NCBI RefSeq assembly: GCF_016650695.1
Contig: NZ_JAEKFH010000005.1
Coordinates: 620,001 to 684,000 of the forward strand
From: Pseudomonas sp. TH41
GTDB lineage: Bacteria; Pseudomonadota; Gammaproteobacteria; Pseudomonadales; Pseudomonadaceae
Direction: 5' to 3'
Length of the DNA: 64,000 bases
Numbering within the stretch: the first letter of the stretch is position 1; each line of letters opens with the position of its first letter. Both the position numbers and the translations under genes were made by a program. Under the pieces are notes generated by a model. That model did no database searches and was not told where the DNA came from. It worked only from the letters and a program-made list of their open reading frames with translations. Of the stretch, positions 1 to 8,451 are shown in pieces.

Positions 1-152
1 TGGTGTTCGTGGCCTTCGTCGGCCTCGCGTTGTGGGTGTTTAGCGGCAAGCGCAGTTCGGAATTCGCCGAAGCACGCCTGCTGCCGTTCGCCGATGAGCC
101 ACAACCCGACCGCATCCAAGCACCTGCAACCACACGGAGTACCCGGCCATGA
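1..152 (+). CDS. ccoQ: cbb3 oxidase subunit CcoQ of the first operon (5' partial)
   Basis: This is the 3' end of a CcoQ gene cut by the window edge; the frame begins at base 3. The residues VFVAFVGLALWVFSGKR are the end of the single membrane helix and its basic cytoplasmic flank. They match the second CcoQ at 3642-3827 closely in this part and then diverge at the tail. CcoQ is a small accessory subunit that stabilises the cbb3 oxidase. Its stop overlaps the ccoP start as ATGA, the same arrangement as in the second operon. ccoN and ccoO of this operon should lie just left of the window. Confidence 0.88.
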   Translation, partial: VFVAFVGLALWVFSGKRSSEFAEARLLPFADEPQPDRIQAPATTRSTRP

Positions 153-1102
153 CCACCTTCTGGAGTACGTGGATCTGCGTACTGACCCTTGGCAGCCTGA
201 TCGGCCTGACCTGGCTGCTCATCGGCACCCGCAAGGGCGAAACCAAGGGCAGCGTCGACCAGACCATGGGCCACAGCTTCGACGGCATCGAGGAGTACGA
301 CAATCCGCTGCCACAGTGGTGGTTCGTGCTGTTCGCCGGTACGTTGGTGTTTGCCGTGGGTTATCTGATTCTTTATCCGGGACTGGGCAACTGGAAAGGC
401 ATCCTGCCGGGCTATGAGGACGGCTGGACCGGCGTCCATGAATGGGAAAAGGAGATGGACAAGGCGGACGCGAAGTTCGGGCCGATCTTCGCTAAATTCG
501 CCGCGATGCCGCTGGAAGAAGTGGCCGGGGATCCGCAGGCGCTGAAAATGGGCGGTCGCCTGTTTGCCTCCAACTGCTCGGTCTGCCACGGCTCGGATGC
601 CAAAGGTGCTTTCGGCTTCCCGAACCTGGTGGACAGTGATTGGCGCTGGGGCGGTGATGCCGAGATGATCAAGACCACCATCATGGGCGGTCGCATGGCG
701 GCGATGCCGGCCTGGGGTGAAATCCTCGGTGACGCTGGCGTGAAGAATGTCGCGGCCTATGTGCGTCATGACCTGGCCGGCCTGCCATTACCGGCGGACA
801 GCAGCGCCGACCTGATCGCTGGACAGCAAGTGTTCAGCACCACTTGCGTAGCCTGTCATGGGGCAAACGGCCACGGCACTGAAGCCATGGGTGCGCCGAA
901 TCTGACGCACCCGGCCGGTTTTATTTACGGTACAAGCCTGGCGCAACTGCAACAAACCATCCGTCATGGCCGCCAGGGCCATATGCCGGCGCAGAACGAA
1001 CTGCTCGGCAACGACAAGGTGCAACTGCTGGCCGCCTACGTTTACAGCCTGTCTCACGGGTTGAATACCGAACGGTTGCAGGCTAAAGACATAAGCGAAT
1101 AA
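149..1102 (+). CDS. ccoP: cbb3 cytochrome oxidase di-haem subunit CcoP, first operon
   Basis: CcoP is the membrane-anchored di-haem cytochrome c that feeds electrons to CcoN. The 317-residue product has two N-terminal membrane segments (about residues 1-25 and 55-78). It then has two class I cytochrome c domains with haem motifs CSVCHG and CVACHG. Conserved WGGD and MPAW stretches surround the first haem. It is closely similar to the second CcoP at 3824-4807 but lacks about ten residues in the loop after the second helix (the paralogue reads NYLDNDKQTAFANGQT there). The ATG overlaps the ccoQ stop, so the two are translationally coupled. Last gene of the first cco operon. Confidence 0.95.
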   Translation: MTTFWSTWICVLTLGSLIGLTWLLIGTRKGETKGSVDQTMGHSFDGIEEYDNPLPQWWFVLFAGTLVFAVGYLILYPGLGNWKGILPGYEDGWTGVHEWEKEMDKADAKFGPIFAKFAAMPLEEVAGDPQALKMGGRLFASNCSVCHGSDAKGAFGFPNLVDSDWRWGGDAEMIKTTIMGGRMAAMPAWGEILGDAGVKNVAAYVRHDLAGLPLPADSSADLIAGQQVFSTTCVACHGANGHGTEAMGAPNLTHPAGFIYGTSLAQLQQTIRHGRQGHMPAQNELLGNDKVQLLAAYVYSLSHGLNTERLQAKDISE

Positions 1103-1117
1103 GTCTTGACCGCTCTG

Positions 1118-1143
1118 CTGCCGCATTCTGCGGAATGCGGCAG
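1118..1143 (+). terminator. Putative terminator of the first cco operon
   Basis: An 11-bp inverted repeat (CTGCCGCATTC / GAATGCGGCAG) with a 4-base loop lies 16 bases after the ccoP stop. It is followed by a pyrimidine-rich stretch rather than a clean T run, so termination may be partial. Confidence 0.5.
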
Positions 1144-1486
1144 TTCCCTGCCCCTTTGCGACTCATTGTCGCACCCTCCGTTGGTCCTCCTTTCGGTTCA
1201 CCAGATTCGGGTCTAAGCTTCTCCCGATGCGGACTGGCAGTGGGCCGGTTCCAGGTCGACCTGACCCGATGTGTTCGACGAATCTGTTCGATGACAGACC
1301 GCAAAGGCTGGTAGATACCGGCTGTCGTGCCAATTGCCGTCCGTCACCCGATCGTTGCGTTTCAACACACCCCGTTACATCTGATCTGAACCCACCCCCT
1401 TTTTCGTCCGCGGCGACATTTTGCCCGTGGGCAATTTTGTCCTTACGCGGCGCATGGAAAGGCCGCAGAATCAGCTTTTGAAAGCA

Positions 1487-1500
1487 TTGATACAGGTCAT
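1487..1500 (+). promoter_or_regulatory. ANR/FNR-type box upstream of ccoN
   Basis: TTGATACAGGTCAT matches the ANR consensus TTGAT-N4-(A/G)TCAA at nine of ten defined positions. It lies 86 bases upstream of the ccoN start, compatible with activation of the second operon at low oxygen. The same half-site variant occurs upstream of ccoG at 6859. Confidence 0.72.
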
Positions 1501-1585
1501 GGCGCGTTGCAATGACCCCCTGCTTTCTCCATACTTGCGGCCGATTTTTACTCCTAATAAAACACCCAAACCGTGGAACCTTAGA

Positions 1586-3028
1586 ATGAGCACAGCAATC
1601 AGTCCGACTGCTTATAACTATAAGGTAGTCCGCCAGTTCGCCATCATGACGGTGGTCTGGGGGATCCTTGGCATGGGGCTTGGTGTCTTCATCGCCTCAC
1701 AGCTTGTATGGCCGGAATTGAACTTCGGTCTGCCGTGGACGACTTTTGGACGCTTACGCCCGTTGCACACCAACCTGGTGATTTTCGCCTTCGGTGGTTG
1801 TGCTCTGTTTGCCACTTCTTATTACGTCGTGCAGCGAACCTGCCAAACGCGACTGATTTCCGACAGCATGGCCGCCTTCCACTTCTGGGGATGGCAGGCT
1901 GTAATTGTCGGCGCAATCGTTACCTTGCCGCTGGGTTACACCACCACCAAGGAATACGCGGAACTGGAATGGCCTCTGGCTATTCTGCTGGCTATCGTCT
2001 GGGTCACCTACGGTGCGGTGTTCTTCGGAACCATCGTCAAGCGCAAGACCAAGCACATCTATGTCGGTAACTGGTTCTACGGTGCCTTCATCGTCGTGAC
2101 GGCCATGCTGCACATCGTCAACCACATGTCGCTGCCGGTCAGCCTGTTCAAGTCCTACTCGGCTTACGCCGGTGCGACTGACGCAATGATCCAGTGGTGG
2201 TACGGCCACAACGCAGTCGGTTTCTTCCTGACCACCGGCTTCCTGGGGATGATGTACTACTTCGTTCCGAAGCAGGCCGAGCGTCCGATCTACTCCTATC
2301 GTCTGTCGATCGTGCACTTCTGGGCACTGATCACGCTGTACATCTGGGCAGGTCCGCACCACTTGCACTACACCGCCCTGCCGGACTGGGCTCAGTCCCT
2401 GGGCATGGCGATGTCGATCATCCTGCTGGCGCCAAGCTGGGGCGGCATGATCAACGGCATGATGACCCTGTCGGGCGCCTGGCATAAGCTGCGCACCGAC
2501 CCGATCCTGCGCTTTTTGGTCGTCTCCCTGGCGTTCTACGGCATGTCGACCTTCGAAGGCCCGATGATGGCCATCAAGACCGTCAACTCGCTGTCTCACT
2601 ACACTGACTGGACCATCGGCCACGTTCACGCCGGTGCTTTGGGCTGGGTTGCGATGATCTCGATCGGCGCCATCTACCACATGATCCCGAAAATCTTCGG
2701 TCGCCCGGCCATGCACAGCACCGGCCTGATCAACGCTCACTTCTGGCTCGCGACCATCGGTACCGTGCTCTACATCGCTTCGATGTGGGTCAACGGCATC
2801 ACCCAAGGTCTGATGTGGCGTGCAATCAACGATGACGGCACCCTCACCTACTCCTTCGTCGAAGCGCTGCAAGCCAGCCACCCCGGTTTCATTGTTCGTG
2901 CCCTGGGCGGTGCGTTCTTTGCCAGCGGCATGCTGTTCATGGCGTACAACGTGTTCCGTACCGTACGCGCCTCGAACCCGGCTGAAGCTGAAGCCGCCGC
3001 TCAGATTGCTGTAGTTGGAGCTCACTGA
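1586..3028 (+). CDS. ccoN: cbb3 cytochrome oxidase catalytic subunit CcoN, second operon
   Basis: CcoN is the haem-copper subunit that reduces oxygen to water in the inner membrane. The 480-residue product is all membrane helices and carries the expected histidines: HTNLVIFAFGG for low-spin haem, WYGHNAVGFF and AGPHHLHYTALPDW for the copper site, and the paired histidines in DWTIGHVHAGALGW. The start at 1586 (MSTAISPTAYNYK) gives the family length; the longer reading from 1421 has no family support. The next gene, ccoO, starts on the last base of the ccoN stop. An ANR-type box upstream suggests induction at low oxygen, as for the second cco operon of P. aeruginosa. Confidence 0.97.
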   Translation: MSTAISPTAYNYKVVRQFAIMTVVWGILGMGLGVFIASQLVWPELNFGLPWTTFGRLRPLHTNLVIFAFGGCALFATSYYVVQRTCQTRLISDSMAAFHFWGWQAVIVGAIVTLPLGYTTTKEYAELEWPLAILLAIVWVTYGAVFFGTIVKRKTKHIYVGNWFYGAFIVVTAMLHIVNHMSLPVSLFKSYSAYAGATDAMIQWWYGHNAVGFFLTTGFLGMMYYFVPKQAERPIYSYRLSIVHFWALITLYIWAGPHHLHYTALPDWAQSLGMAMSIILLAPSWGGMINGMMTLSGAWHKLRTDPILRFLVVSLAFYGMSTFEGPMMAIKTVNSLSHYTDWTIGHVHAGALGWVAMISIGAIYHMIPKIFGRPAMHSTGLINAHFWLATIGTVLYIASMWVNGITQGLMWRAINDDGTLTYSFVEALQASHPGFIVRALGGAFFASGMLFMAYNVFRTVRASNPAEAEAAAQIAVVGAH

Positions 3029-3636
3029 TGAAGCATGAAACAGTCGAGAAGAATATTGGCCTGCTGGCCTTCTTCATGGTCATCGCCGTCAGCATCGGCG
3101 GCCTGACCCAGATCGTTCCGCTGTTTTTCCAGGACGTCACCAACAAGCCGGTCGAAGGCATGAAGCCTCGCCCTGCCCTTGAACTGGAAGGCCGTGACGT
3201 CTTTATCGCTAACGGTTGTGTCGGCTGCCACTCGCAGATGATCCGCCCGTTCCGTGCTGAAACCGAACGTTATGGCCACTATTCGGTTGCCGGTGAAAGC
3301 GTCTGGGACCACCCGTTCCTGTGGGGCTCCAAGCGTACCGGTCCGGACCTGGCCCGTGTCGGCGGTCGTTACTCCGATGACTGGCATCGTGCGCATTTGT
3401 ACAACCCGCGCAACGTTGTGCCTGAGTCGAAAATGCCGGCCTATCCGTTCCTCGTGGAAAACAAGCTCGACGGCAAAGACACCGCCAAGAAAATGGAAGT
3501 CTTGCGCACGCTCGGCGTCCCTTACACCGACGAAGACATCGCCGGCGCCAAGGATGCTGTGAAGGGCAAAACCGAAATGGACGCGCTGGTGGCCTATCTG
3601 CAAGGCCTGGGCACCATCATCAAAAGCAAACGGTGA
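3028..3636 (+). CDS. ccoO: cbb3 oxidase mono-haem subunit CcoO, second operon
   Basis: CcoO is the membrane-anchored mono-haem cytochrome c of the oxidase. The 202-residue product has one N-terminal membrane helix (GLLAFFMVIAVSIGGLTQIV) and a periplasmic domain. That domain carries the haem motif CVGCHS followed by QMIRPFRAETERYG, a strong CcoO signature. The methionine ligand lies in the ESKMPAYPFL stretch. It starts on the last base of the ccoN stop and is followed after five bases by ccoQ, so the four genes form one tightly packed operon. Confidence 0.97.
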   Translation: MKHETVEKNIGLLAFFMVIAVSIGGLTQIVPLFFQDVTNKPVEGMKPRPALELEGRDVFIANGCVGCHSQMIRPFRAETERYGHYSVAGESVWDHPFLWGSKRTGPDLARVGGRYSDDWHRAHLYNPRNVVPESKMPAYPFLVENKLDGKDTAKKMEVLRTLGVPYTDEDIAGAKDAVKGKTEMDALVAYLQGLGTIIKSKR

Positions 3637-3641
3637 TTTAG

Positions 3642-3827
3642 ATGGATATCGGGATGATTCGTGGCCTGGGCACCGTTGTTGTGATGGTGGCCTTCATCGG
3701 ACTGGCGCTGTGGGTGTTCAGCCCCAAGCGCAAGTCGGAGTTTGAAGACGCGACCTTGCTGCCTTTCGCGGATGATCCCGAAGCCATCAAGCACGTCGAG
3801 CAAGCTTCTAGGAGTAACAAAGAATGA
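3642..3827 (+). CDS. ccoQ: cbb3 oxidase small subunit CcoQ, second operon
   Basis: This 61-residue protein has one membrane helix (TVVVMVAFIGLALWVFS) followed by a basic patch and an acidic, soluble tail. That is the standard CcoQ layout. It stabilises the oxidase and its CcoP-CcoNO contact. It begins five bases after ccoO and overlaps ccoP by four bases (ATGA). Confidence 0.93.
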   Translation: MDIGMIRGLGTVVVMVAFIGLALWVFSPKRKSEFEDATLLPFADDPEAIKHVEQASRSNKE

Positions 3828-4807
3828 CTACGTTCTGGAGTCTGTACGTCACAGTCCTCAGTCTCGGCACCATCTTCGCCCTGACCTGGCTGCTGCTGTC
3901 TACCCGCAAGGGCCAGCGCAGCGAAGCCACCGAGGAAACGGTTGGCCACTCCTTCGACGGGATCGAGGAGTACGACAACCCACTGCCGAAATGGTGGTTC
4001 ATGCTGTTCGTGGGCACCATCATCTTCGCGCTGGGCTATCTGGTCCTGTACCCGGGCCTGGGCAACTGGAAAGGCCTGCTGCCGGGTTACAACTACCTTG
4101 ATAACGACAAGCAGACCGCGTTCGCCAACGGCCAGACCGGCTGGACCGGCGTTCACGAGTGGGAAAAGGAAATGGCCAAGTCGGACGCCAAGTTCGGCCC
4201 GATCTTCGCCAAGTTCGCTTCCATGCCGATCGAAGACGTCGCCAAGGACCCGCAAGCCCTGAAGATGGGTGGCCGCCTGTTCGCCTCCAACTGCTCGGTC
4301 TGCCACGGCTCCGACGCCAAAGGCGCGTATGGTTTCCCTAACCTGACCGACGCCGACTGGCGCTGGGGCGGCGAACCGGCAACCATCAAGACCACCATCA
4401 TGGGCGGTCGCCACGCGGTGATGCCTGCGTGGGCTGAAGTGATCGGCGAGCAAGGCGTTGCGGACGTTGCCTCGTTCGTGCTGACCAACCTCGATGGCCG
4501 TAAGCTGCCGGAAGGCACCAAGGCTGACCCGGTTGCCGGCCAGAAACTGTTCGCTGCCAACTGCGTGGCGTGCCACGGGCCGGAAGGCAAAGGTACCCCA
4601 GCCATGGGCGCACCTAACCTGACTCACCCGGCAGCGTTCATCTACGGTTCGAGCTTCGCTCAATTGCAGCAGACCATCCGTTACGGCCGCCAGGGCCAGA
4701 TGCCTGCGCAAGAACAGCTGCAAGGCAACGACAAGGTTCACCTGCTGGCCGCTTACGTCTACAGCCTGTCTCACGGTGACAAGGCTCCGGTGGCGGACGC
4801 CCAGTAA
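3824..4807 (+). CDS. ccoP: cbb3 oxidase di-haem subunit CcoP, second operon
   Basis: Second copy of the di-haem electron-entry subunit, 327 residues. Two N-terminal membrane helices are followed by two cytochrome c domains with motifs CSVCHG and CVACHG. The linker after helix two (NYLDNDKQTAFANGQT) is longer than in the first copy. Such differences are typical of paralogous cco operons that let Pseudomonas build several cbb3 isoforms. It closes the operon: a strong hairpin with A and T tracts on both sides follows 21 bases after the stop. Confidence 0.97.
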   Translation: MTTFWSLYVTVLSLGTIFALTWLLLSTRKGQRSEATEETVGHSFDGIEEYDNPLPKWWFMLFVGTIIFALGYLVLYPGLGNWKGLLPGYNYLDNDKQTAFANGQTGWTGVHEWEKEMAKSDAKFGPIFAKFASMPIEDVAKDPQALKMGGRLFASNCSVCHGSDAKGAYGFPNLTDADWRWGGEPATIKTTIMGGRHAVMPAWAEVIGEQGVADVASFVLTNLDGRKLPEGTKADPVAGQKLFAANCVACHGPEGKGTPAMGAPNLTHPAAFIYGSSFAQLQQTIRYGRQGQMPAQEQLQGNDKVHLLAAYVYSLSHGDKAPVADAQ

Positions 4808-4828
4808 GTCAAACGCTTGAGGCAACAC

Positions 4829-4865
4829 AAAAAGGCCCCGCCAGTGATCTGGCGGGGCCTTTTTC
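4829..4865. terminator. Bidirectional rho-independent terminator
   Basis: A GC-rich stem (AGGCCCCGCCAG / CTGGCGGGGCCT) with a TGAT loop is flanked by A's on the left and T's on the right. It can therefore end both the rightward ccoNOQP operon and the leftward phosphoesterase gene, which converge here. Confidence 0.9.
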
Positions 4866-5868
4866 ATGGGCGACTGGCCCAAATCGATTTTACCGGCACT
4901 GTCGCTACCAGCTCGCGCTTTTGCCACTGGTTGTTTTCGACCAGATTGACCTGCAGCTGTTTGCGATCGTTGGAAAAACTGGCAATCAAGTAGGTCTCCT
5001 GGGAGGCACTGCCGCTGAGGAAAGCGGGCACGCCGCCCATGTACAACATAGAACCGCCACTTTCATGAAGATGACCGGCGAATATGGCCGTCACCTGATA
5101 TTTCGAGACCATATCCCGAAAACGACTTTCCTGATTCGAGTCGCCCTGCCAATCAAAGGGTTTATGCATGTTGATGATGATCGCGTACCCCTGAGTCCGG
5201 GCGACCGACAAGTCCTTCTCAAGCCAATCCAGCGCATGGGTAATGTTAAAAGTCGTAGGGTTCAGGGGGTGGGAAATATGGGCCTCATAAGTAGGCTCAT
5301 TGTTAAGCTGAACCAGATGAACCTCTCCTATATTTTTGGAATAGGCGAGACTGCCCGAATACAACTTATTCAGAAAACCGCCAGTGACCTTTAAATCGAA
5401 CTCATCAACTTTACCGGCATGATGCTCTTGATATTCGACAATACTGCCCGCCGCACAACTATTACTAAAACAGTCATCAACGCTGTTCTGATAGTCGTGA
5501 TTACCCAAACCGTACAAGTAGTCCTTATTGAAGTGTTTATTAAGCGTCGAATTGATGTACGAGCGCTGCCAGCCATGACCGAACGCGGTAATGTCTCCGT
5601 TAATCATCAGCGGCACTTGTGCCTGACCGCCCATTTTGTTTCTGAAATCCGCAATACTCGCGAACTGGGCCTCTACCAGCCATTTGGCGCGCCTTTCAAA
5701 ATTTGCGTCTGACTCTTGTTCACCACTGTCTGTCTTTTCCGTCCACGGGTACTGCGGATCAGAAGCGAAGACCATATGCTGTGGCGTACCTTCATTTGAA
5801 TGCGCTAGAGATGCCAGTGACAGGCCCCACATACACGCAAGTAGCCTTAAACCTTTTACAACGCTCAT
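4864..5868 (-). CDS. Secreted calcineurin-like metallophosphoesterase
   Basis: The 334-residue product starts with a signal peptide (LRLLACMWGLSLASLAHS), so it is exported. The metallophosphoesterase motifs appear in order: SDPQYPW at the N terminus, where the usual D-x-H is D-x-Q; NGDITAFGH; GLGNHDY; NMHKP; and GHLHESG. The substrate cannot be told from the sequence. It has no evident link to the oxidase genes on either side, and with the toxin-antitoxin pair next to it looks like an insertion between ccoNOQP and ccoG. Upstream DNA (5870-6050) is AT-rich. Confidence 0.82.
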   Translation of the reverse strand: MSVVKGLRLLACMWGLSLASLAHSNEGTPQHMVFASDPQYPWTEKTDSGEQESDANFERRAKWLVEAQFASIADFRNKMGGQAQVPLMINGDITAFGHGWQRSYINSTLNKHFNKDYLYGLGNHDYQNSVDDCFSNSCAAGSIVEYQEHHAGKVDEFDLKVTGGFLNKLYSGSLAYSKNIGEVHLVQLNNEPTYEAHISHPLNPTTFNITHALDWLEKDLSVARTQGYAIIINMHKPFDWQGDSNQESRFRDMVSKYQVTAIFAGHLHESGGSMLYMGGVPAFLSGSASQETYLIASFSNDRKQLQVNLVENNQWQKRELVATVPVKSIWASRP

Positions 5869-6149
5869 AGAATTCCATTTCCGTTCATATTAGATAGATA
5901 TACAACCATTTGATAACTGCATACCAGAACAACTTATGCCTGAAGATGAAAAATCACAAACATAAAACAACAACCATTTAAGTTAATATATTTCTGACTC
6001 ATTTATAATAACTAACAAACACTATTCCCCTCTGGACCCTATTTCCATTCATGACGCGACGAACGGCCGGCCCTTTCCTGCCTTTGAGGTTGTTGACTCA
6101 CAAGCAAAGTAGTAACGTTTCTACACAAGCCATTTCAGGAGGATCACCC

Positions 6150-6407
6150 ATGATGGCCATCACTACTATTTCCAGCCGCGAATTCAATCAGGACACAAGC
6201 AGTGCCAAAAAAGCCACGCGTCAGGGGCCGGTTATCATCACCGACCGTGGCAAACCCGCTCACGTACTGCTAAGCATTGAGGAATACCAAAAACTGACTG
6301 GCACCAACACCAGCATTGTCGACCTGTTGGTGATGCCGGAAGCGGCAGACATCGAGTTCGAAACCGAGCGTGCCGTGATCACTCATCGACCCGTGGACCT
6401 GTCCTGA
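6150..6407 (+). CDS. Phd/YefM-type antitoxin
   Basis: An 85-residue protein with the Phd/YefM layout: an N-terminal DNA-binding fold containing SREFNQDTSSAKKATRQGPV and ITDRGKPAHVLLSIEEYQKL, then a loosely ordered acidic tail that would bind the toxin. The start at 6150 has AGGAGG seven bases upstream; 6153 is the other possible ATG. The stop overlaps the toxin ATG by one base (TGATG), the usual coupling of an antitoxin-toxin operon. Such antitoxins normally repress their own promoter. Confidence 0.88.
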   Translation: MMAITTISSREFNQDTSSAKKATRQGPVIITDRGKPAHVLLSIEEYQKLTGTNTSIVDLLVMPEAADIEFETERAVITHRPVDLS

Positions 6408-6817
6408 TGTTCCTACTCGACACCAACGTCATTTCTGAACTGCGCAAACCCCAGGCGGACGCCAACGTTGTCGCCTGGGCCCAAGGTGTCATCGCGCCAC
6501 GAATGTTTATATCGGCCATTACCCTGAAGGAACTGGAAACAGGTGTCCTGCGCATAGAGCGTCGCGACCCCGCGCAGGGGAAGGTCTTGCGTACCTGGCT
6601 GAAGCGCCACGTCATGCCGGCTTTCGATGGCAGAATTCTTCCGATCGATGCCGCCGTGGCGCTGCGCTGTGCCGGTTTGCATGTTCCGGACCGAGTCAAC
6701 GAAGCCGACTCCCTGATTGCAGCGACCGCGCTGGTTCATGGCCTTACGGTGGTTACGCGCAACATTAGCGATTTTCAATCCAGCGGCGTCGCCCTTATCA
6801 ATCCATGGGCCGATTGA
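6407..6817 (+). CDS. PIN-domain toxin, VapC/FitB family
   Basis: The 136-residue protein starts FLLDTNVISELRKP, the first acidic motif of PIN ribonucleases. It keeps the other acidic residues: the E in TLKELETG, the D in DSLIAATALVHG, and the D after TRNISDF. Family members cleave RNA (tRNA, rRNA or mRNA) and are held inactive by the paired antitoxin. The closest layout is FitB/VapC paired with a Phd-type antitoxin. It sits between the phosphoesterase and ccoG, outside any obvious mobile element. Confidence 0.88.
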   Translation: MFLLDTNVISELRKPQADANVVAWAQGVIAPRMFISAITLKELETGVLRIERRDPAQGKVLRTWLKRHVMPAFDGRILPIDAAVALRCAGLHVPDRVNEADSLIAATALVHGLTVVTRNISDFQSSGVALINPWAD

Positions 6818-6858
6818 GCGCCGACACTCGCAAAACCGTCCATAATTTCACCAGTCAA

Positions 6859-6872
6859 TTGATTCAAGTCAT
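6859..6872 (+). promoter_or_regulatory. ANR/FNR-type box upstream of ccoG
   Basis: TTGATTCAAGTCAT matches nine of the ten defined ANR positions and has the same variant right half (GTCAT) as the box before ccoN. It lies 152 bases before the ccoG start and is placed to control ccoGHIS at low oxygen. Confidence 0.65.
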
Positions 6873-7024
6873 TACACCGTCAGCTGATTTCCACCAACGT
6901 GACCAAAGGTCGCACCCTTGAGCCAGAGCGACAGGCGTATCATTGCGCCACTGCACTACCTCTTTTTGACCGCGGTCGGCATGTACTGACCGAGGCATTT
7001 TTCCACTGCCGTGGGATGCATCAG

Positions 7025-8440
7025 ATGAGCAACCAGATTCCGGTACACGACGTTACCCCGCCTGCCAAAAACGCGAACAACAGCGTCGATCTCTACGCCT
7101 CTCGAGAAAAGATTTACACCCGCGCCTTCACCGGCCTGTTCCGCAACCTGCGGATGATGGGCGGCGCGTTTTTGTTTCTGTTGTATTTCGGTACGGTCTG
7201 GCTAAATTGGGGTGGTCATCAAGCGGTCTGGTGGAACCTGCCAGAGCGTAAATTTTTCATTTTTGGCGCGACCTTCTGGCCTCAGGATTTCATCCTGCTC
7301 TCGGGGATTTTGATCGTCAGCGCCTTCGGCCTGTTCTTCATCACCGTTTATGCCGGTCGCGTCTGGTGCGGTTATACGTGCCCGCAGAGCGTCTGGACGT
7401 GGATTTTCATGTGGTGCGAGAAGGTCACCGAAGGTGACCGCAACCAGCGCATCAAGCTCGACAAGGCGCCGATGAGCGCCAACAAATTAGTGCGAAAACT
7501 CAGCAAACACACGATGTGGCTGTTGATCGGCCTCGTCACCGGCTTGACCTTTGTCGGTTACTTCTCGCCGATCCGCGAGCTGACCATCGACTTCTTCACC
7601 GGTGAAGCCGATGGCTGGTCGTATTTCTGGGTTGGCTTCTTCACCCTCGCCACCTACGGCAACGCCGGTTGGTTGCGCGAACAAGTGTGCATTTACATGT
7701 GTCCGTATGCGCGCTTCCAGAGCGTGATGTTCGACAAGGACACCCTGATCGTCTCCTACGACCCGCGTCGTGGTGAAAGCCGTGGCCCGCGCAAGAAAGG
7801 TATCGACTACAAGGCCCTGGGCCTGGGCGATTGCATCGATTGCACCATGTGCGTCCAGGTCTGCCCGACCGGTATCGACATCCGCGACGGCTTGCAAATC
7901 GAGTGCATCGGTTGCGCCGCGTGTATCGATGCCTGCGACAGCATCATGGACAAGATGGATTACCCGCGCGGCCTGATCAGCTACACCACCGAACACAACC
8001 TGTCCGGGCAGAAAACCCATAAACTGCGTCCGCGCCTGATCGGTTATGCCGTGGTGCTGCTGGCGATGATGGCGTTGCTGGCAACCGCATTCTTCATGCG
8101 CGCGCTGGTCGGTTTCGACGTCAGCAAAGACCGCGTGCTGTACCGTGAGAACGCCGAAGGCCGGATCGAAAACGTCTACAGCCTGAAGATCATGAACAAA
8201 GACCAGCGCGATCACACCTATGTGCTGGAAGCCGCCGGCCTGCCGGACCTCAAGCTGCAAGGCAAGCGCGAAATCAAAGTCGCTGCCGGGGAAATTTTCA
8301 GCCAGCCGGTTGAGTTGTCCATCGCTCCGGAAAAATTGCCATCGAGCACCAACGAGGTGAAATTCATCCTCAAGGATGCCGATGACGCGAGTGTCCACGT
8401 TGAAGCCAAAAGCCGATTCATCGGCCCACAAGTTCGTTGA
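7025..8440 (+). CDS. ccoG: cbb3 oxidase assembly ferredoxin-type protein CcoG
   Basis: CcoG is a membrane iron-sulfur protein that reduces Cu(II) for delivery to the cbb3 oxidase. The 471-residue product has several membrane helices and the CGYTCPQSVW motif. Two ferredoxin 4Fe-4S clusters follow (CIDCTMCVQVCPTGIDI and CIGCAACIDACDSIMD), then a periplasmic immunoglobulin-like C-terminal domain. The start at 7025 (MSNQIPVHDV) fits the family; an upstream reading from 6899 would add an unsupported 42-residue leader. It is followed after 11 bases by ccoH. Confidence 0.95.
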   Translation: MSNQIPVHDVTPPAKNANNSVDLYASREKIYTRAFTGLFRNLRMMGGAFLFLLYFGTVWLNWGGHQAVWWNLPERKFFIFGATFWPQDFILLSGILIVSAFGLFFITVYAGRVWCGYTCPQSVWTWIFMWCEKVTEGDRNQRIKLDKAPMSANKLVRKLSKHTMWLLIGLVTGLTFVGYFSPIRELTIDFFTGEADGWSYFWVGFFTLATYGNAGWLREQVCIYMCPYARFQSVMFDKDTLIVSYDPRRGESRGPRKKGIDYKALGLGDCIDCTMCVQVCPTGIDIRDGLQIECIGCAACIDACDSIMDKMDYPRGLISYTTEHNLSGQKTHKLRPRLIGYAVVLLAMMALLATAFFMRALVGFDVSKDRVLYRENAEGRIENVYSLKIMNKDQRDHTYVLEAAGLPDLKLQGKREIKVAAGEIFSQPVELSIAPEKLPSSTNEVKFILKDADDASVHVEAKSRFIGPQVR

Positions 8441-8451
8441 GAGAAGTGATC

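Larger units (their letters stand above)
1103..1585 (+). other. Intergenic region between the two cco operons
   Basis: No gene is supported in these 483 bases. They hold a terminator-like hairpin just after ccoP, a T/C-rich stretch near 1390-1420, and the ANR-type box listed separately. Reading frames through here continue into ccoN only by an unlikely upstream start at 1421; the family start is at 1586. Confidence 0.7.

Noticed and set aside
1754..3025. Long open frame antisense to ccoN
   Set aside because: It lies wholly within ccoN on the other strand, has odd composition and no domain; a by-product of high GC coding.
3638..4927. Long minus-strand frame across ccoQ-ccoP
   Set aside because: Shadow of the ccoQP genes, with no ribosome site or recognisable domain.
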